A DNA stretch of 64,000 nucleotides from UBA1794 sp050946375 (GCA_050946375.1 JBMNUT010000013.1:1-64000), one strand, 5' to 3'; numbered from the stretch's first letter, positions 50,097 through 59,582 are shown. Notes: generated from the sequence alone by a model not told the origin. Translations and numbers: made by a program.

Positions 50097-53000
50097 ATGA
50101 AACGGGTCGTAGAAAAAAGCGTACTATGCTTGCTGCTTATTCTGTTTGCGTTAGGCAGCTTTTCGTCGGTTTGCCGTGCGGCGGCGGTGGAGGGTGCGTT
50201 GTCCCGTTTCTCGTTCAACCGCTTATCTTCGGTAAACGGCCTGCCCAACGACGAAGTGCAGAGCCTCCTTCAGGACAGCATGGGCTTCGTCTGGATTGCC
50301 ACGCGGGCCGGTCTCTTCCGTTACGACGGGTATCAGCTGGAAGTGTTCAAGAACGACCTCGCCAATCCTGCCCGTTTTACGTCGAACAACATACTCTCGT
50401 TGGCCGAAGACCGGCATAATTGTCTCTGGATCGGCACGGAAAACGGCCTGAACATTATGGACCTGGAGAGCGGTTCGATACGGAAAATCATTTTCCGCGG
50501 CCCCCGCACGGGGAATATCATCAACACGATTTTTTGCGACCACCGGGGCGATATGTGGATTGGTACGGATGCTGGCCTGCTGTTTTATGGCGCTGAAGAG
50601 CACGAGTTCCGCAGCCTTTCGGACTCCGTGCGCAGGAATGCCTTCCCCGCGGCGGCAGTCAAAGCCATAGTGGAGGACCACTCCGGTAATATCTACGTCG
50701 GGACTTGGGCGCGGGGGCTCTACCGTTACGAGCGGGCGAAGCGCTCTTTCCGTTTCTTTGCCTCTTTTGGGCGGAACGTGCCGGTCTATGCTCTGTTTGA
50801 AGACAGCCGTCACGCCTTGTGGGCCGGCTGCTGGGGTGGCGGGCTGCACCGTTTGGAAAATCCCGATGCGGCCGGGCCGCAGCGGTGGGAGGCTTTCGGG
50901 GCAAGCGAGGGGCTTCCCGACGCGATTGTTTACCGCATAGCCGAAGACCGGCAGGCACAGGTCATGTGGGTTGCCACGCGGGGCGGCCTGTTCGTACTGC
51001 CTCACGGCGAAAAGCGGGGTGTCGCCTATCAAGGCAGCGACCTGGCTCAGCGCATTCCCTGCGACGAAGTGACGACCGTCATGCAGGACCGTTCCGGACA
51101 GATGTGGCTGGGGCTGTTGGGCGGCGGCATACTGAATGTCAGCACATGCCTTCCTTTCGTGCATAACGTTACCTTTTCTTCCTCTTCCGCCCTGCACGGG
51201 TTGAACGCCGTGCGCAGCTTGTATGTCGACACGGCGGGACTTGTCTGGGCAGGCGTTACGAAAGCCGGCTTGGTCTTCTATGACCCTTCGGCCGGGCGCT
51301 TCTCCTCCTGGAGAGACCGCCCGGAGTTTTCCGGCATAAGCTCGCTTCCCTCGGTCACTACCTTCCTGCCGGGGCGTAATTCCACGCTCTATCTGGGCAC
51401 GTATGGCGGGGGAATCTATGCCTACCGCCGGGGGAGCCGCCTGCGTCATTGGGATGTCGGCACGACGGCGCCTTACCTTCCGAGCGGCCGGATAAATGCC
51501 TTGTACGAAGATGCCCGGGGAAATCTGCTGGCCGGCACCGACCGCGGTCTGGCATTGTGCCGTCCCGACGGGAGCGGCGAGGAGCTGAACGGCCGGTTTC
51601 CTGCGCTGGAACTCGGCGAGTCGCCCGTATATCATATCGAGCCGGGGCAGAACAATGATTATTGGGTCAGTACGGCGCTCTGCGGGGCCGTGCATATTGA
51701 GGGCGATTTGGGCAATCCGGCCTCACTCAGGGCCAAGGCCTATTATGATAAGAACGGGGGGCTTCCGGTGAAATGCCTTCAGGCCATGTTGCTCGACCGT
51801 CGGGGTCGCTTGTGGGCTGCCTCGCTGGAGTACGGACTGTTCCTCTACGAGCCGGCCGAGGACCGCTTCGTCTCGGTCAATGACCGCTTCGGGATTCCGG
51901 CCGAACGCATCTGCGCCTTGGAAGAAGATGCGGCGGGCAATCTCTGGTTCTCCACCAATTTGGGAATTATCCGGCTTGAACTCAGCGACGACTTACGCCG
52001 TTTTTCCATCCGCACCTTCAATGTTTCCGACGGGTTGCAAAGCAATTTCTATACGGCCCGCGTCTCCTGCAACCGGGACAATCTGCTTTTCTTCGGGTAC
52101 TACGGCGGTTTCTGCTATTTCGACCCCGCGCGTATCGGAACGCCGCTCGTTTCTACCCCGACGCGCATCACCGGAATCCGAATACAGGGGCATCCGCTGG
52201 CCGAACTGCCGGGCAAGGAGCGGAAAAAGGTGTCGCTTAAGACGCCTGCCTATACGGATTGCATCGAATTGTCCCACCGGCAGAATAATTTCAGCATCGA
52301 GTTTGCCAACCTTTCCTTCTCCAATTCCCAAAAGTGCCGCTACGCCTATCGCCTGGAAGGGTACGAAACCGAGTGGAAGCATACGGATGCCGCGCACCGC
52401 GTTGCCACTTATACGAATTTGCCGGCCGGAACTTACGTTTTCCACCTGCGCGCTACCGATCTCATGGGCGTCTGGCAGGATAACACCCGCAAGCTCACGG
52501 TAGTAGTGCGTCCGCCCTGGTGGCTTTCGTGGTGGGCTTTCGTGCTGTATGCCGCGGTTTTGGGATTTATCGTCTGGGCTGTTTACTTTTTCCTGAAGCG
52601 GCGTGCCGCATTGCGCAGCTCCTTATTGCTCGGAGAACTGGAGCGGAAGAAAATTCAGGAGCTGAATCAGAACAAACTTCAGTTCTTTACCGACATAACC
52701 CACGACCTTTTGGTGCCGCTCTCCATACTTTCCGTCGCAACCGACGAGCTTACGGCATATATGCCCAAGGGTTTGAAGCAATACGACCTCGTAAAATCCA
52801 ATATCAGCCGCCTGATGCGTCTGTTGCGCCAGCTTTTGGAGTTCCGGAAGGCCGAAACGGGCAATTTGCGGCTGCAGGTGGCGGAAGACGACCTGCCCCG
52901 TTTCGTACAAAAGGAAGTCGACAGCTTCACACCCTTGCTGCGGAACAAGAAAATACGGTTCAAGTTTCGGGCTGAGCCTGCCTCTTTCCGCGTTTACTTC

Positions 53001-54290
53001 GACTCCGACAAGTGGGACAAGCTGCTCTATAATCTTTTGTCGAACGTCGTTCGCCACAATCGTACGGTGGAAACGGATATAGAAATAGGACTTTCGTACG
53101 ACGCCGCACGCGGTGAGGCCATATTGACCGTGCGCGACCACGGAAAAGCCATCTCCGCCGAGCAGCAGGCCGTACTCTTCGAACCGTTCGACGAAAGCAA
53201 TCTCCACGAAAGCACGGCTTATCGCCGTACGGGCATCGGGCTCTATCTGACCAAGGAGCTGGTGGAGCTGCATCATGGCCGCATTACGGTGGAAAGCGGG
53301 CCGGACGGGACGCTCTTTACCCTTGTCTTTCCGGGAAAGAGGTCGGCGTATCCTGATGAGGAAATCGAGGAGAATCATTCTATTTCCCGCTCGGAGTCGG
53401 ACAGCAGCTTTGCGCCGGGTGTCGCTTCCCGTGTGGAGAAAGTTATCGAGTCGCATGGGTCTGTCGCCGGGGCGGATGCCGCTGACGGAGGGAAGACGGC
53501 GGAAAAGGAAGAGCCGGCCCGGCCGACTTTCAGCTATACGCTGCTCATGGTGGAAAACGACGAGGAACTGTCGGGCGTATTGAAGCGGCAGCTGGAGCCG
53601 GAGTACCACGTTTATACGGCTTTGCACAAGGAGGAGGCGCTCCGGATTATAGAGCAAAAGGAGATAGACCTCGTATTATGTGACCTGATGATGCTGGGCG
53701 AAGAGGGAATTGCGCTGTGCCATGCGCTGAAGGACGACAGTAAATACTGCCACATCCCCCTCGTTTTGCTCATGCCGAAGGGGAAAGAGGAGGACCGCAT
53801 CGTCGCTTACGGGCTGGGGGCCGACGCTTATTTGTCGAAGCCTTTCCAGATTGATTTGCTCAGGGCCTGTCTGGCCAATCTCTTCCGGGTGCGTGAGCGT
53901 AACCGGAAGGACTTCCGCAAGAAATATGCCCTGCAGTGGCAGGAACTGAGCTATCCGGGCTATGATGCCGACTTCCTGCGTCGGGCCAAGGACTGCGTGC
54001 GCCGCAATCTGGACAATATGGATTTCGACCAGGGGCAGTTTGCCAACGAAATGATCTGCAGCAAGTCTACGCTGTTCAAGAAGCTCAAGTCGCTGACGGG
54101 CATGAATCCTACTTCCTTTATCCGCAATGCCCGCCTGAAGGCGGCTTGCTACATCTTGCGCGAACAGCCCTCCATCCGCATTACCGAACTGGCGGAAATG
54201 GTCGGTTTCGGCGATGCCAAGTATTTCAGCGTCTGCTTCAAAAAGGAATTTGATTTGACTCCTTCCGAGTTTGCCGCCCGCTGCGAGTAG
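50097..54290 (+). CDS. Hybrid two-component system sensor/regulator
   Basis: A 1397-residue one-protein signalling system. After a signal sequence come about a dozen two-component-regulator propeller repeats (for example DSMGFVWIATRAGLFRYDG), then the Y_Y_Y domain, a membrane segment near 808-830, a histidine kinase domain with His869 in DITHDLLVPL, the ATPase domain, a receiver domain with Asp1196 in VLCDLMM and LSKPF, and an AraC-type DNA-binding domain from about 1302. The periplasmic part usually senses an oligosaccharide. Unusual points: the ATPase DxGxGI motif reads DHGKAI, and the receiver's conserved Thr region reads LLMPKG. No polysaccharide-use locus is adjacent, so the target is unknown. 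Confidence 0.94.
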   Translation: MKRVVEKSVLCLLLILFALGSFSSVCRAAAVEGALSRFSFNRLSSVNGLPNDEVQSLLQDSMGFVWIATRAGLFRYDGYQLEVFKNDLANPARFTSNNILSLAEDRHNCLWIGTENGLNIMDLESGSIRKIIFRGPRTGNIINTIFCDHRGDMWIGTDAGLLFYGAEEHEFRSLSDSVRRNAFPAAAVKAIVEDHSGNIYVGTWARGLYRYERAKRSFRFFASFGRNVPVYALFEDSRHALWAGCWGGGLHRLENPDAAGPQRWEAFGASEGLPDAIVYRIAEDRQAQVMWVATRGGLFVLPHGEKRGVAYQGSDLAQRIPCDEVTTVMQDRSGQMWLGLLGGGILNVSTCLPFVHNVTFSSSSALHGLNAVRSLYVDTAGLVWAGVTKAGLVFYDPSAGRFSSWRDRPEFSGISSLPSVTTFLPGRNSTLYLGTYGGGIYAYRRGSRLRHWDVGTTAPYLPSGRINALYEDARGNLLAGTDRGLALCRPDGSGEELNGRFPALELGESPVYHIEPGQNNDYWVSTALCGAVHIEGDLGNPASLRAKAYYDKNGGLPVKCLQAMLLDRRGRLWAASLEYGLFLYEPAEDRFVSVNDRFGIPAERICALEEDAAGNLWFSTNLGIIRLELSDDLRRFSIRTFNVSDGLQSNFYTARVSCNRDNLLFFGYYGGFCYFDPARIGTPLVSTPTRITGIRIQGHPLAELPGKERKKVSLKTPAYTDCIELSHRQNNFSIEFANLSFSNSQKCRYAYRLEGYETEWKHTDAAHRVATYTNLPAGTYVFHLRATDLMGVWQDNTRKLTVVVRPPWWLSWWAFVLYAAVLGFIVWAVYFFLKRRAALRSSLLLGELERKKIQELNQNKLQFFTDITHDLLVPLSILSVATDELTAYMPKGLKQYDLVKSNISRLMRLLRQLLEFRKAETGNLRLQVAEDDLPRFVQKEVDSFTPLLRNKKIRFKFRAEPASFRVYFDSDKWDKLLYNLLSNVVRHNRTVETDIEIGLSYDAARGEAILTVRDHGKAISAEQQAVLFEPFDESNLHESTAYRRTGIGLYLTKELVELHHGRITVESGPDGTLFTLVFPGKRSAYPDEEIEENHSISRSESDSSFAPGVASRVEKVIESHGSVAGADAADGGKTAEKEEPARPTFSYTLLMVENDEELSGVLKRQLEPEYHVYTALHKEEALRIIEQKEIDLVLCDLMMLGEEGIALCHALKDDSKYCHIPLVLLMPKGKEEDRIVAYGLGADAYLSKPFQIDLLRACLANLFRVRERNRKDFRKKYALQWQELSYPGYDADFLRRAKDCVRRNLDNMDFDQGQFANEMICSKSTLFKKLKSLTGMNPTSFIRNARLKAACYILREQPSIRITELAEMVGFGDAKYFSVCFKKEFDLTPSEFAARCE

Positions 54291-54340
54291 AAAGGTGGCG
54301 GCTTTGGGTGAGTTTCGGTGCGGAGGGCTCGGCGGATTGT

Positions 54341-54410
54341 CTTGCAGGTTCCTGGAAAAAGTCTTGCATGTATTTGGAAAAAGCCTTGCAACTCCTGGCG
54401 GAAAGTGGCG
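54341..54410 (+). repeat. Intergenic 22-bp repeat array (3 exact-length units)
   Basis: Units at 54341-54362, 54363-54384 and 54385-54406 are each 22 bases and in perfect phase, with the form CTTGCA-n7-TGGAAAAAGT. It follows the regulator gene directly. Confidence 0.75.
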
Positions 54411-54464
54411 GAGCGTATTCGGATTCTGCCGGGCGAGGTTCACTTGATTTTCTTGTGGCCGAAA

Positions 54465-54498
54465 AGTTTTGCCGAATGGGAGAAAAGTCGTACCTTTG
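54465..54498 (+). promoter_or_regulatory. Promoter of rpsP
   Basis: TTTG at 54465-54468, 22 bases, then TACCTTTG at 54491-54498. The start codon is at 54572, leaving a leader of about 70 bases. Confidence 0.6.
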
Positions 54499-54571
54499 CC
54501 GCGCTGTCACGAGTATGGCAGCATTCAAATCAATTTATTTACAATTATTCTTAAAAACAAATCCACAAAGA

Positions 54572-55174
54572 ATGGCAACTAAAATCAGACTGCAACGCCG
54601 TGGACATAAGCATTACGCTTTTTACTCCATAGTGATTGCCGATTCGAGAGCACCACGTGATGGTAAATTCATCGAAAAGATCGGAACTTACAACCCGAAT
54701 ACCGATCCTGCTACCATTGATTTGAAATTCGACCGCGCCTTGTATTGGGTACAAGTCGGTGCACAACCTACCGATACTGCCCGCAATATTCTTTCGCGCG
54801 AGGGTGTCTACATGATGAAGCACCTGTTGGGCGGCGTAAAGAAAGGCGCTTTTGGCGAAGCTGAAGCTCAGGCTAAGTTCGAAGCCTGGAAGAATGACAA
54901 AGTAAGCGGCTTGGAGAAGCTCAAAGCCCAGAAGGCTGAAGAGAAGAAGGCTGCTCAGAAGGCTCGCCTCGATGCAGAAATCAAGATTAACGAGGAGAAG
55001 GCTAAGGCATTGGCCGAGAAGAAAGCAGCAATTCTGGCTGAAGAAGCTGCAAAAGCTGCTGAGGAAGCAAAAGCCGCCGCTGAGGCTGCTGCCGCTGCTG
55101 CAGTCGCTGAAGGCGAGGCTACTGCTGAAGCTCCGGCTGAGGCTCCTGCAACTGAGGAAAAAGCTGCAGAATAA
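54572..55174 (+). CDS. rpsP: 30S ribosomal protein S16 with long Ala/Glu-rich tail
   Basis: A 200-residue protein whose first 85 or so residues are ribosomal protein S16 (MATKIRLQRRGHKHYAFYSI, DSRAPRDGKFIEKIGTYNP, VQVGAQPTDTARNILSREG). A charged, Ala-rich extension of more than 100 residues follows, rich in KAEEKKAAQKA-like and AAAEAAAAAA segments and probably helical. S16 stabilises the 30S subunit; the tail is a Bacteroidetes feature of unknown use. The ATG at 54572 begins the family core; the longer in-frame ORF is rejected. Confidence 0.95.
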   Translation: MATKIRLQRRGHKHYAFYSIVIADSRAPRDGKFIEKIGTYNPNTDPATIDLKFDRALYWVQVGAQPTDTARNILSREGVYMMKHLLGGVKKGAFGEAEAQAKFEAWKNDKVSGLEKLKAQKAEEKKAAQKARLDAEIKINEEKAKALAEKKAAILAEEAAKAAEEAKAAAEAAAAAAVAEGEATAEAPAEAPATEEKAAE

Positions 55175-55209
55175 AACATTATTAAAAAACGTATTTCTTC
55201 AAAACACCG

Positions 55210-55254
55210 CAAGCGCGGATGCTCTCGTTTGGAGAGCGTCCGCGCTTGTCGTTT
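55210..55254 (+). terminator. Rho-independent terminator of rpsP
   Basis: Arms of 17 bases, 55210-55226 and 55232-55248, with one G-U and a 5-base loop, followed by CGTTTT. Confidence 0.8.
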
Positions 55255-55394
55255 TGGGGGAAATCGGGAAAAGGGGAGAGGATTTCCCGTTGTCGGTGCG
55301 TGCTGTTCTGGAGTATGGTGCCGGGCAAAGGGCGGAATGGGGCGGTATGCGCGCCGATGGGCTGTGGCAATAAGAAAGAATTCAGCCTTGTAAA

Positions 55395-55431
55395 AAACAG
55401 AACGGGCATACCGGAAATCGGTACGCCCGTT
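55395..55431 (-). terminator. Terminator of the NlpE-like lipoprotein gene
   Basis: Arms 55401-55413 and 55419-55431 pair over 13 bases with one mismatch; on the minus strand a TTTTTT run follows. The rest of the 55255-55464 gap shows nothing. Confidence 0.75.
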
Positions 55432-55464
55432 ACATGTGTTATCCTTTTTCGGGAGATTTATATA

Positions 55465-55923
55465 CTATTTCTTAGTATATACGTAGTCTTTCCAGTTAGC
55501 GCTTCGGCCTTTGTCCTCGGCGAGCTGGATGATTTGTGAGCCGTCGGTAGCCAGTTCGTAGTAGGTGATTTTGTCTTCTTCACCGTCTTTCTTACAAGTA
55601 AGCAGGAGCGCTGCCTTGTCGTTCTTGGTACCGGTTGTGCGGGTTACGGTACCATCCTGGCCAGTGCGTACCTTCTGTCCGGTCTGACCGTAGGTGTACG
55701 TCTGAACTCGCTCGTAGGTTCCGGTCGAATCTCCATCGGCAATGACAAATGAGATTTCGACCAGGCAGGTATCTCCCGGTACGGTTTTCTCATAGCCCGT
55801 ATAGACTACGGCAGGAATTTCTACTGCGACAGAGTCCTTTGCAGCTGTGTCCTTGTCCGATTGTCCTCCGCTGCAAGAGGCAAGCAGCCCGAGTACGGCT
55901 GCCGTCATAAGCATTTTTTTCAT
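55465..55923 (-). CDS. Small lipoprotein, NlpE-like
   Basis: A 152-residue lipoprotein with signal and lipobox (LLASC, Cys at about residue 17). A short acidic linker (SGGQSDKDTAAKDS) is followed by a beta-rich domain: VVYTGYEKTVPGDTCLVEISFVIADGD, TYTYGQTGQKV, NDKAALLLTCKKDGE and a final TDGSQIIQLAEDKG. The strand pattern and the closing D-G-S-x-I-x-L-x-x-D-K-G resemble the N-terminal beta-barrel of NlpE, but the CxxC of classical NlpE is missing. Function not established. It stands alone on the minus strand. Confidence 0.7.
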   Translation of the reverse strand: MKKMLMTAAVLGLLASCSGGQSDKDTAAKDSVAVEIPAVVYTGYEKTVPGDTCLVEISFVIADGDSTGTYERVQTYTYGQTGQKVRTGQDGTVTRTTGTKNDKAALLLTCKKDGEEDKITYYELATDGSQIIQLAEDKGRSANWKDYVYTKK

Positions 55924-56016
55924 TTTAAGGAAAGGTTTTAGTCTGTTTTCACTTGGTGGCGAAAGTACTTCTTTCTATCGAATGAAACAAATTTCTATAC
56001 TCTTTTTTTAAGAGTT

Positions 56017-57102
56017 TTAGCGCAGGACGATTTCGCCGCTGCCGATGCACAGATAGCCGGCTGCGTCGTAGACGGTGCAGAACTGTCCCGGGGCGATGCC
56101 TTGCAGGGGCTTTTGCACGGTGATGTGGTAGCCGTATGGACGCGCCTCGATGGTTGCTGGCGTAAATTCGGGCGTATGGCGTATTTTGAGGGTGACTTCT
56201 ATGGGTTGGGCAATGGGTTTGCCGGAATTGCTGTCGAGCCAGGGATTTTCGGTGATGAAGTGGAAATCGGAAATGTCAAATTCTGTGCCGTATTGTTCCT
56301 GGGGATCGTAGCCACGGGCTACGTAGAGCGTGTTGGTCTCTATGTCCTTTTTTACGACAAACCAGGGGCCTCCGCTTAAATAAAGCCCTTTTCGCTGGCC
56401 GATGGTGTGGAACCAGAAGCCTTTGTGCTGGCCTAATATTTTTCCGCTTTCGAGTTCTACGATGTTTCCGGTGCGCTCTCCCAGATAGCGGCGGATGAAG
56501 TCGTTGTAGTTTATCTTCCCCAGGAAGCAAATGCCTTGGCTGTCTTTGCGTTTGGCGTTGATGAGGTGCTCTTTCTCTGCAATTTGCCGCACTTCGTGCT
56601 TCATCAGGTGGCCAATGGGGAAGAGCAGTTTCTGAATCTGGCTGTAGTTAATCTGGCAAAGGAAGTCGGTTTGGTCTTTTATCGGGTCGGCAGCCGTGGC
56701 CAGCCAGGTTTTTCCGTCGATGAGTGCCGTGGTGGCGTAGTGGCCGGTGGCTGTCTTTTCGAATTCGTGGCCTATGGCTTGTTCGAAGGCTCCGAACTTG
56801 ATGAGTTTGTTGCACATGACATCGGGGTTCGGGGTGAAGCCTCGCCGGACTTTGTCGATGGTGTAGGTCACTACATTGTCCCAGTATTCCCGGTGGAGGT
56901 CGATGATGTCAAACGGACAGCCGTACTTGCGGGCCACGGCCGATGCCATCTCGATGTCTTCTTCCGAGGTACAGTCCAGGGAGGGGTCGTCGTCTTTTCC
57001 GATTTTGATGTAGAAGCAGTGGGGGGTGACGCCGTTCTCTTTCAGCTGATGGACGACTACCGAGCTGTCTACACCTCCGGAAAGCAAGGTTGCGATGTTC
57101 AT
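56017..57102 (-). CDS. mnmA: tRNA-specific 2-thiouridylase
   Basis: A 361-residue enzyme that thiolates the wobble uridine of Lys, Glu and Gln tRNAs. The ATP pyrophosphatase PP-loop is SGGVDSS at residues 8-14. The catalytic cysteines are in NPDVMCNKLIKFG near residue 98 and SQGICFLGK near residue 192, and GHYATT is also conserved. The C-terminal beta-barrel domain is present. Bacteroides genomes often have more than one MnmA paralog. It heads a leftward run with pseudouridine synthase and methyltransferase genes upstream, so the neighbourhood is about RNA modification. Confidence 0.95.
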   Translation of the reverse strand: MNIATLLSGGVDSSVVVHQLKENGVTPHCFYIKIGKDDDPSLDCTSEEDIEMASAVARKYGCPFDIIDLHREYWDNVVTYTIDKVRRGFTPNPDVMCNKLIKFGAFEQAIGHEFEKTATGHYATTALIDGKTWLATAADPIKDQTDFLCQINYSQIQKLLFPIGHLMKHEVRQIAEKEHLINAKRKDSQGICFLGKINYNDFIRRYLGERTGNIVELESGKILGQHKGFWFHTIGQRKGLYLSGGPWFVVKKDIETNTLYVARGYDPQEQYGTEFDISDFHFITENPWLDSNSGKPIAQPIEVTLKIRHTPEFTPATIEARPYGYHITVQKPLQGIAPGQFCTVYDAAGYLCIGSGEIVLR

Positions 57103-57175
57103 AGATTATAAAAAAGTGCTGTGACTTTCCGGCACAACCGATGGCGCTTTGGCGCCTGGGATGCGGCGGTTTTTC

Positions 57176-58132
57176 TTATTTTCCTTTGATTAAGTTTTTG
57201 AATGCCTGCGGTATGGGGAGCGAAAAGCTCAGGTTTTCTCCCGTGACGGGGTGGGTGAATGCCAGCCGGTAGGCATGGAGTGCCAGCCGGCCGATGGGGT
57301 TGTTGCCGCTTCCGTACTTCAGGTCGCCGACGATGGGCGTATGCTTGTCCTGCATGTGTACGCGGATCTGGTTTTTCCGCCCGGTTTCCAGTTTGAATTC
57401 CACCAGCGAATATTCTGGTCCGCTTTGCAGCGTGCGGTAATGGGTTACGGCATAGTCGCCACCGTTGTCCGTAGGCGAAGAGTAGGTGACGTAGACTTTA
57501 TTGTCTTTCAGCCACGAGGTTATGCACCCCTGCGGAGGGTCGATCTGCCCTTCTACGACGGCTATGTAGCGGCGGTCTTGTACGATTCTGTGCCAATAGT
57601 CTTGCAGGGAGAATTTGGTTCGCTCGTCTTTGGCAAAGACCATCAGCCCCGAGGTCTCGCGGTCCAGGCGATGGACGATGAAGATGCGTCCCTGCCGGTT
57701 GCTTCTCCTGACGTATTCGCTCAGTATGCTGTATGCCGTCCGCTCGTTGCGCTTCGGGTCGGTGGCAATGGAGAGCAATCCGCAGCGTTTGTGTATGACG
57801 ATCAGGTAGGCGTCTTCGTAGATGATGTCCAGCCAATGGGAGGAAAAATCTTTCCGGTTCTTGTCTTTGGATACTTTCACGGCCATTCCCGGGCGGATGG
57901 GAGTGTTGTGCTGCGTTTCAATCCGGTTGTTTACGTAGACGAGACGGTGGGTCAGCAGGGATTTGGCTGCGGTGCGGCTGATGCCCATGGCCTTGATCAG
58001 GAAAGGAAGCAATTCCAGTTCTTTTTGAGGGCCTTCGTTTTCTTCGAAATACTGTTCTTTGACTGGAAGTGTGATGAAGCGCGCGAGGGCGCGTTCGGCA
58101 GCGTTGAACTTTTTGTGCTCTTTATTTCTCAT
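57176..58132 (-). CDS. RluA-family pseudouridine synthase
   Basis: A 318-residue enzyme that isomerises uridine in RNA. An N-terminal S4 domain (LLPFLIKAMGISRTAAKSLLTHRLVYVNN) binds RNA. The catalytic Asp lies in the HRLDRETSGLMVFAKD motif near residue 153. YALVEFKLETGRKNQIRVHM and GDLKYGSG are the other family motifs. The exact target (23S rRNA or tRNA) is not determined by sequence alone. It overlaps the preceding methyltransferase gene by 11 bases, so the two are translationally linked. Confidence 0.93.
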   Translation of the reverse strand: MRNKEHKKFNAAERALARFITLPVKEQYFEENEGPQKELELLPFLIKAMGISRTAAKSLLTHRLVYVNNRIETQHNTPIRPGMAVKVSKDKNRKDFSSHWLDIIYEDAYLIVIHKRCGLLSIATDPKRNERTAYSILSEYVRRSNRQGRIFIVHRLDRETSGLMVFAKDERTKFSLQDYWHRIVQDRRYIAVVEGQIDPPQGCITSWLKDNKVYVTYSSPTDNGGDYAVTHYRTLQSGPEYSLVEFKLETGRKNQIRVHMQDKHTPIVGDLKYGSGNNPIGRLALHAYRLAFTHPVTGENLSFSLPIPQAFKNLIKGK

Positions 58133-59561
58133 AAGGGGTTGAATCGCGTTTTTCCAATAAGACGATGTTTTCTACGTGGTGGGTTTGGGGGAACATGTCG
58201 ACGGGTTGCACTTTCCGTACCCGGTACATGGCGTCCATGAGCTGGAGGTCGCGGGCTTGGGTGGCAGGGTTGCAGCTGACGTAGACAATGCGCGAGGGGG
58301 CGGCCTTGAGGATTGCTTCTACTACGTCGGTATGCATGCCGGCGCGGGGAGGGTCGGTGATGATGACGTCCGGACGGCCTTGCTCTTCGATGAAGTCCTC
58401 GGTAAGGATGTCTTTCATGTCGCCGGCGAAAAAGACGGTGTTCCCAATGCCGTTCAGTTGGGAATTGAAGCGTGCGTCCTCGATGGCTTCGGGCACGTAT
58501 TCTATTCCTACGACCTTTTTGGCCTGACGGGCTACGAAGTTGGCAATAGTGCCGGTGCCGGTGTATAAGTCGTAGACTAATTCGTTTCCGGTGAGCGCGG
58601 CAAACTCGCGTACTACCTTATATAATATATATGCCTGCTCGTGATTGGTCTGATAGAATGACTTCGGTCCGACTTTGAACTGCAGGTTTTCCATTTCGGA
58701 TATCATGTAATCCCGCCCTTTGTAGCTCTTAATTTCCAAATCGTTGTAGGAATCGTTGCATTTGTTGTTTATGGCGTACATGAGCGACGTGATTTCCGGG
58801 AAACTCTGTTCGGTAAACTGGAGCAGACTGCGGAACCGTTCCATCTCTTCCTCTGTCTCTATTCGGGCAATGAGTATGCACATCAGCTCGCCGCGGTTGG
58901 AAGAACGGAGCACGAGGGTGCGGAGCATTCCGGTGCCTGCCCGCAGGTCGTAGAAAGGAAGTGCCTGTTCGTAGGCATAGTCGCGGATTCCGTTTCGGAT
59001 GCGGTTGACGATATCGTCCATCAGCATGCATTCGTCGATGGCCAGTACCTTGTCGAACGCACCGGGGATGTGGAATCCTACGGTTTCGCGGTGGGGGTAT
59101 TCTTTTCCTGCTGCAATTTCTTCGTAGGTCAGCCAGCGCTTGTTGGAGAAGGTGAACTCCAGTTTGTTGCGGTAGCGCATGGTTTTGGCGGAACCTAATA
59201 TCGGATTGATTTCCGGGAGCTCGATTTTTCCGATTCGCGTAAGGTTGTCTACCACTTGCTTCTGCTTGTATTTGAGTTGCTCCTCGTAGGGCAGAATCTG
59301 CCATTTGCATCCTCCGCACAGCCCGTAGTGCTTGCAGAAGGGTTCACTGCGCTTTTCCGAATATTGATGGAAGGCAACGGCTTCTGCCTCTGCGTATGAT
59401 CTTTTTTTCTTACGTACCTGGAGGTCTACTATGTCGCCGGGGACTACGTAAGGTACGAATACTACCAGGTTGTTCACCTTGGCCAGCGCCATACCTTCGG
59501 CAGCCACGTCTGTGATGAGCACATGCTCCAATAGGGGCAAGTTCTTTTTCTTTCTTCCCAT
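58122..59561 (-). CDS. rlmD: 23S rRNA uracil-C5 methyltransferase (RlmD family)
   Basis: A 479-residue SAM-dependent methyltransferase of the RlmD/RumA family. The start at 59561 (MGRKKKN) is preferred over an upstream in-frame codon. An N-terminal TRAM domain binds RNA, and a cysteine set (CKHYGLCGGCKWQ near residues 72-84) binds an iron-sulphur cluster. The SAM site is VYDLYTGTGTIANF near residue 335, DPPRAGMH follows and the catalytic Cys lies in IVYVSCNPATQARD near residue 435. The rRNA target position is not certain. A TATCTTTG box lies 22 bases upstream. Confidence 0.92.
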   Translation of the reverse strand: MGRKKKNLPLLEHVLITDVAAEGMALAKVNNLVVFVPYVVPGDIVDLQVRKKKRSYAEAEAVAFHQYSEKRSEPFCKHYGLCGGCKWQILPYEEQLKYKQKQVVDNLTRIGKIELPEINPILGSAKTMRYRNKLEFTFSNKRWLTYEEIAAGKEYPHRETVGFHIPGAFDKVLAIDECMLMDDIVNRIRNGIRDYAYEQALPFYDLRAGTGMLRTLVLRSSNRGELMCILIARIETEEEMERFRSLLQFTEQSFPEITSLMYAINNKCNDSYNDLEIKSYKGRDYMISEMENLQFKVGPKSFYQTNHEQAYILYKVVREFAALTGNELVYDLYTGTGTIANFVARQAKKVVGIEYVPEAIEDARFNSQLNGIGNTVFFAGDMKDILTEDFIEEQGRPDVIITDPPRAGMHTDVVEAILKAAPSRIVYVSCNPATQARDLQLMDAMYRVRKVQPVDMFPQTHHVENIVLLEKRDSTPYEK

Positions 59562-59582
59562 AATCTGATGTGAAAAACGGCA

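Noticed and set aside
10572..54410. Short intergenic repeats considered as CRISPR arrays
   Set aside because: Units are contiguous and degenerate, have no unique spacers, are only two to four per site and no cas genes are present.
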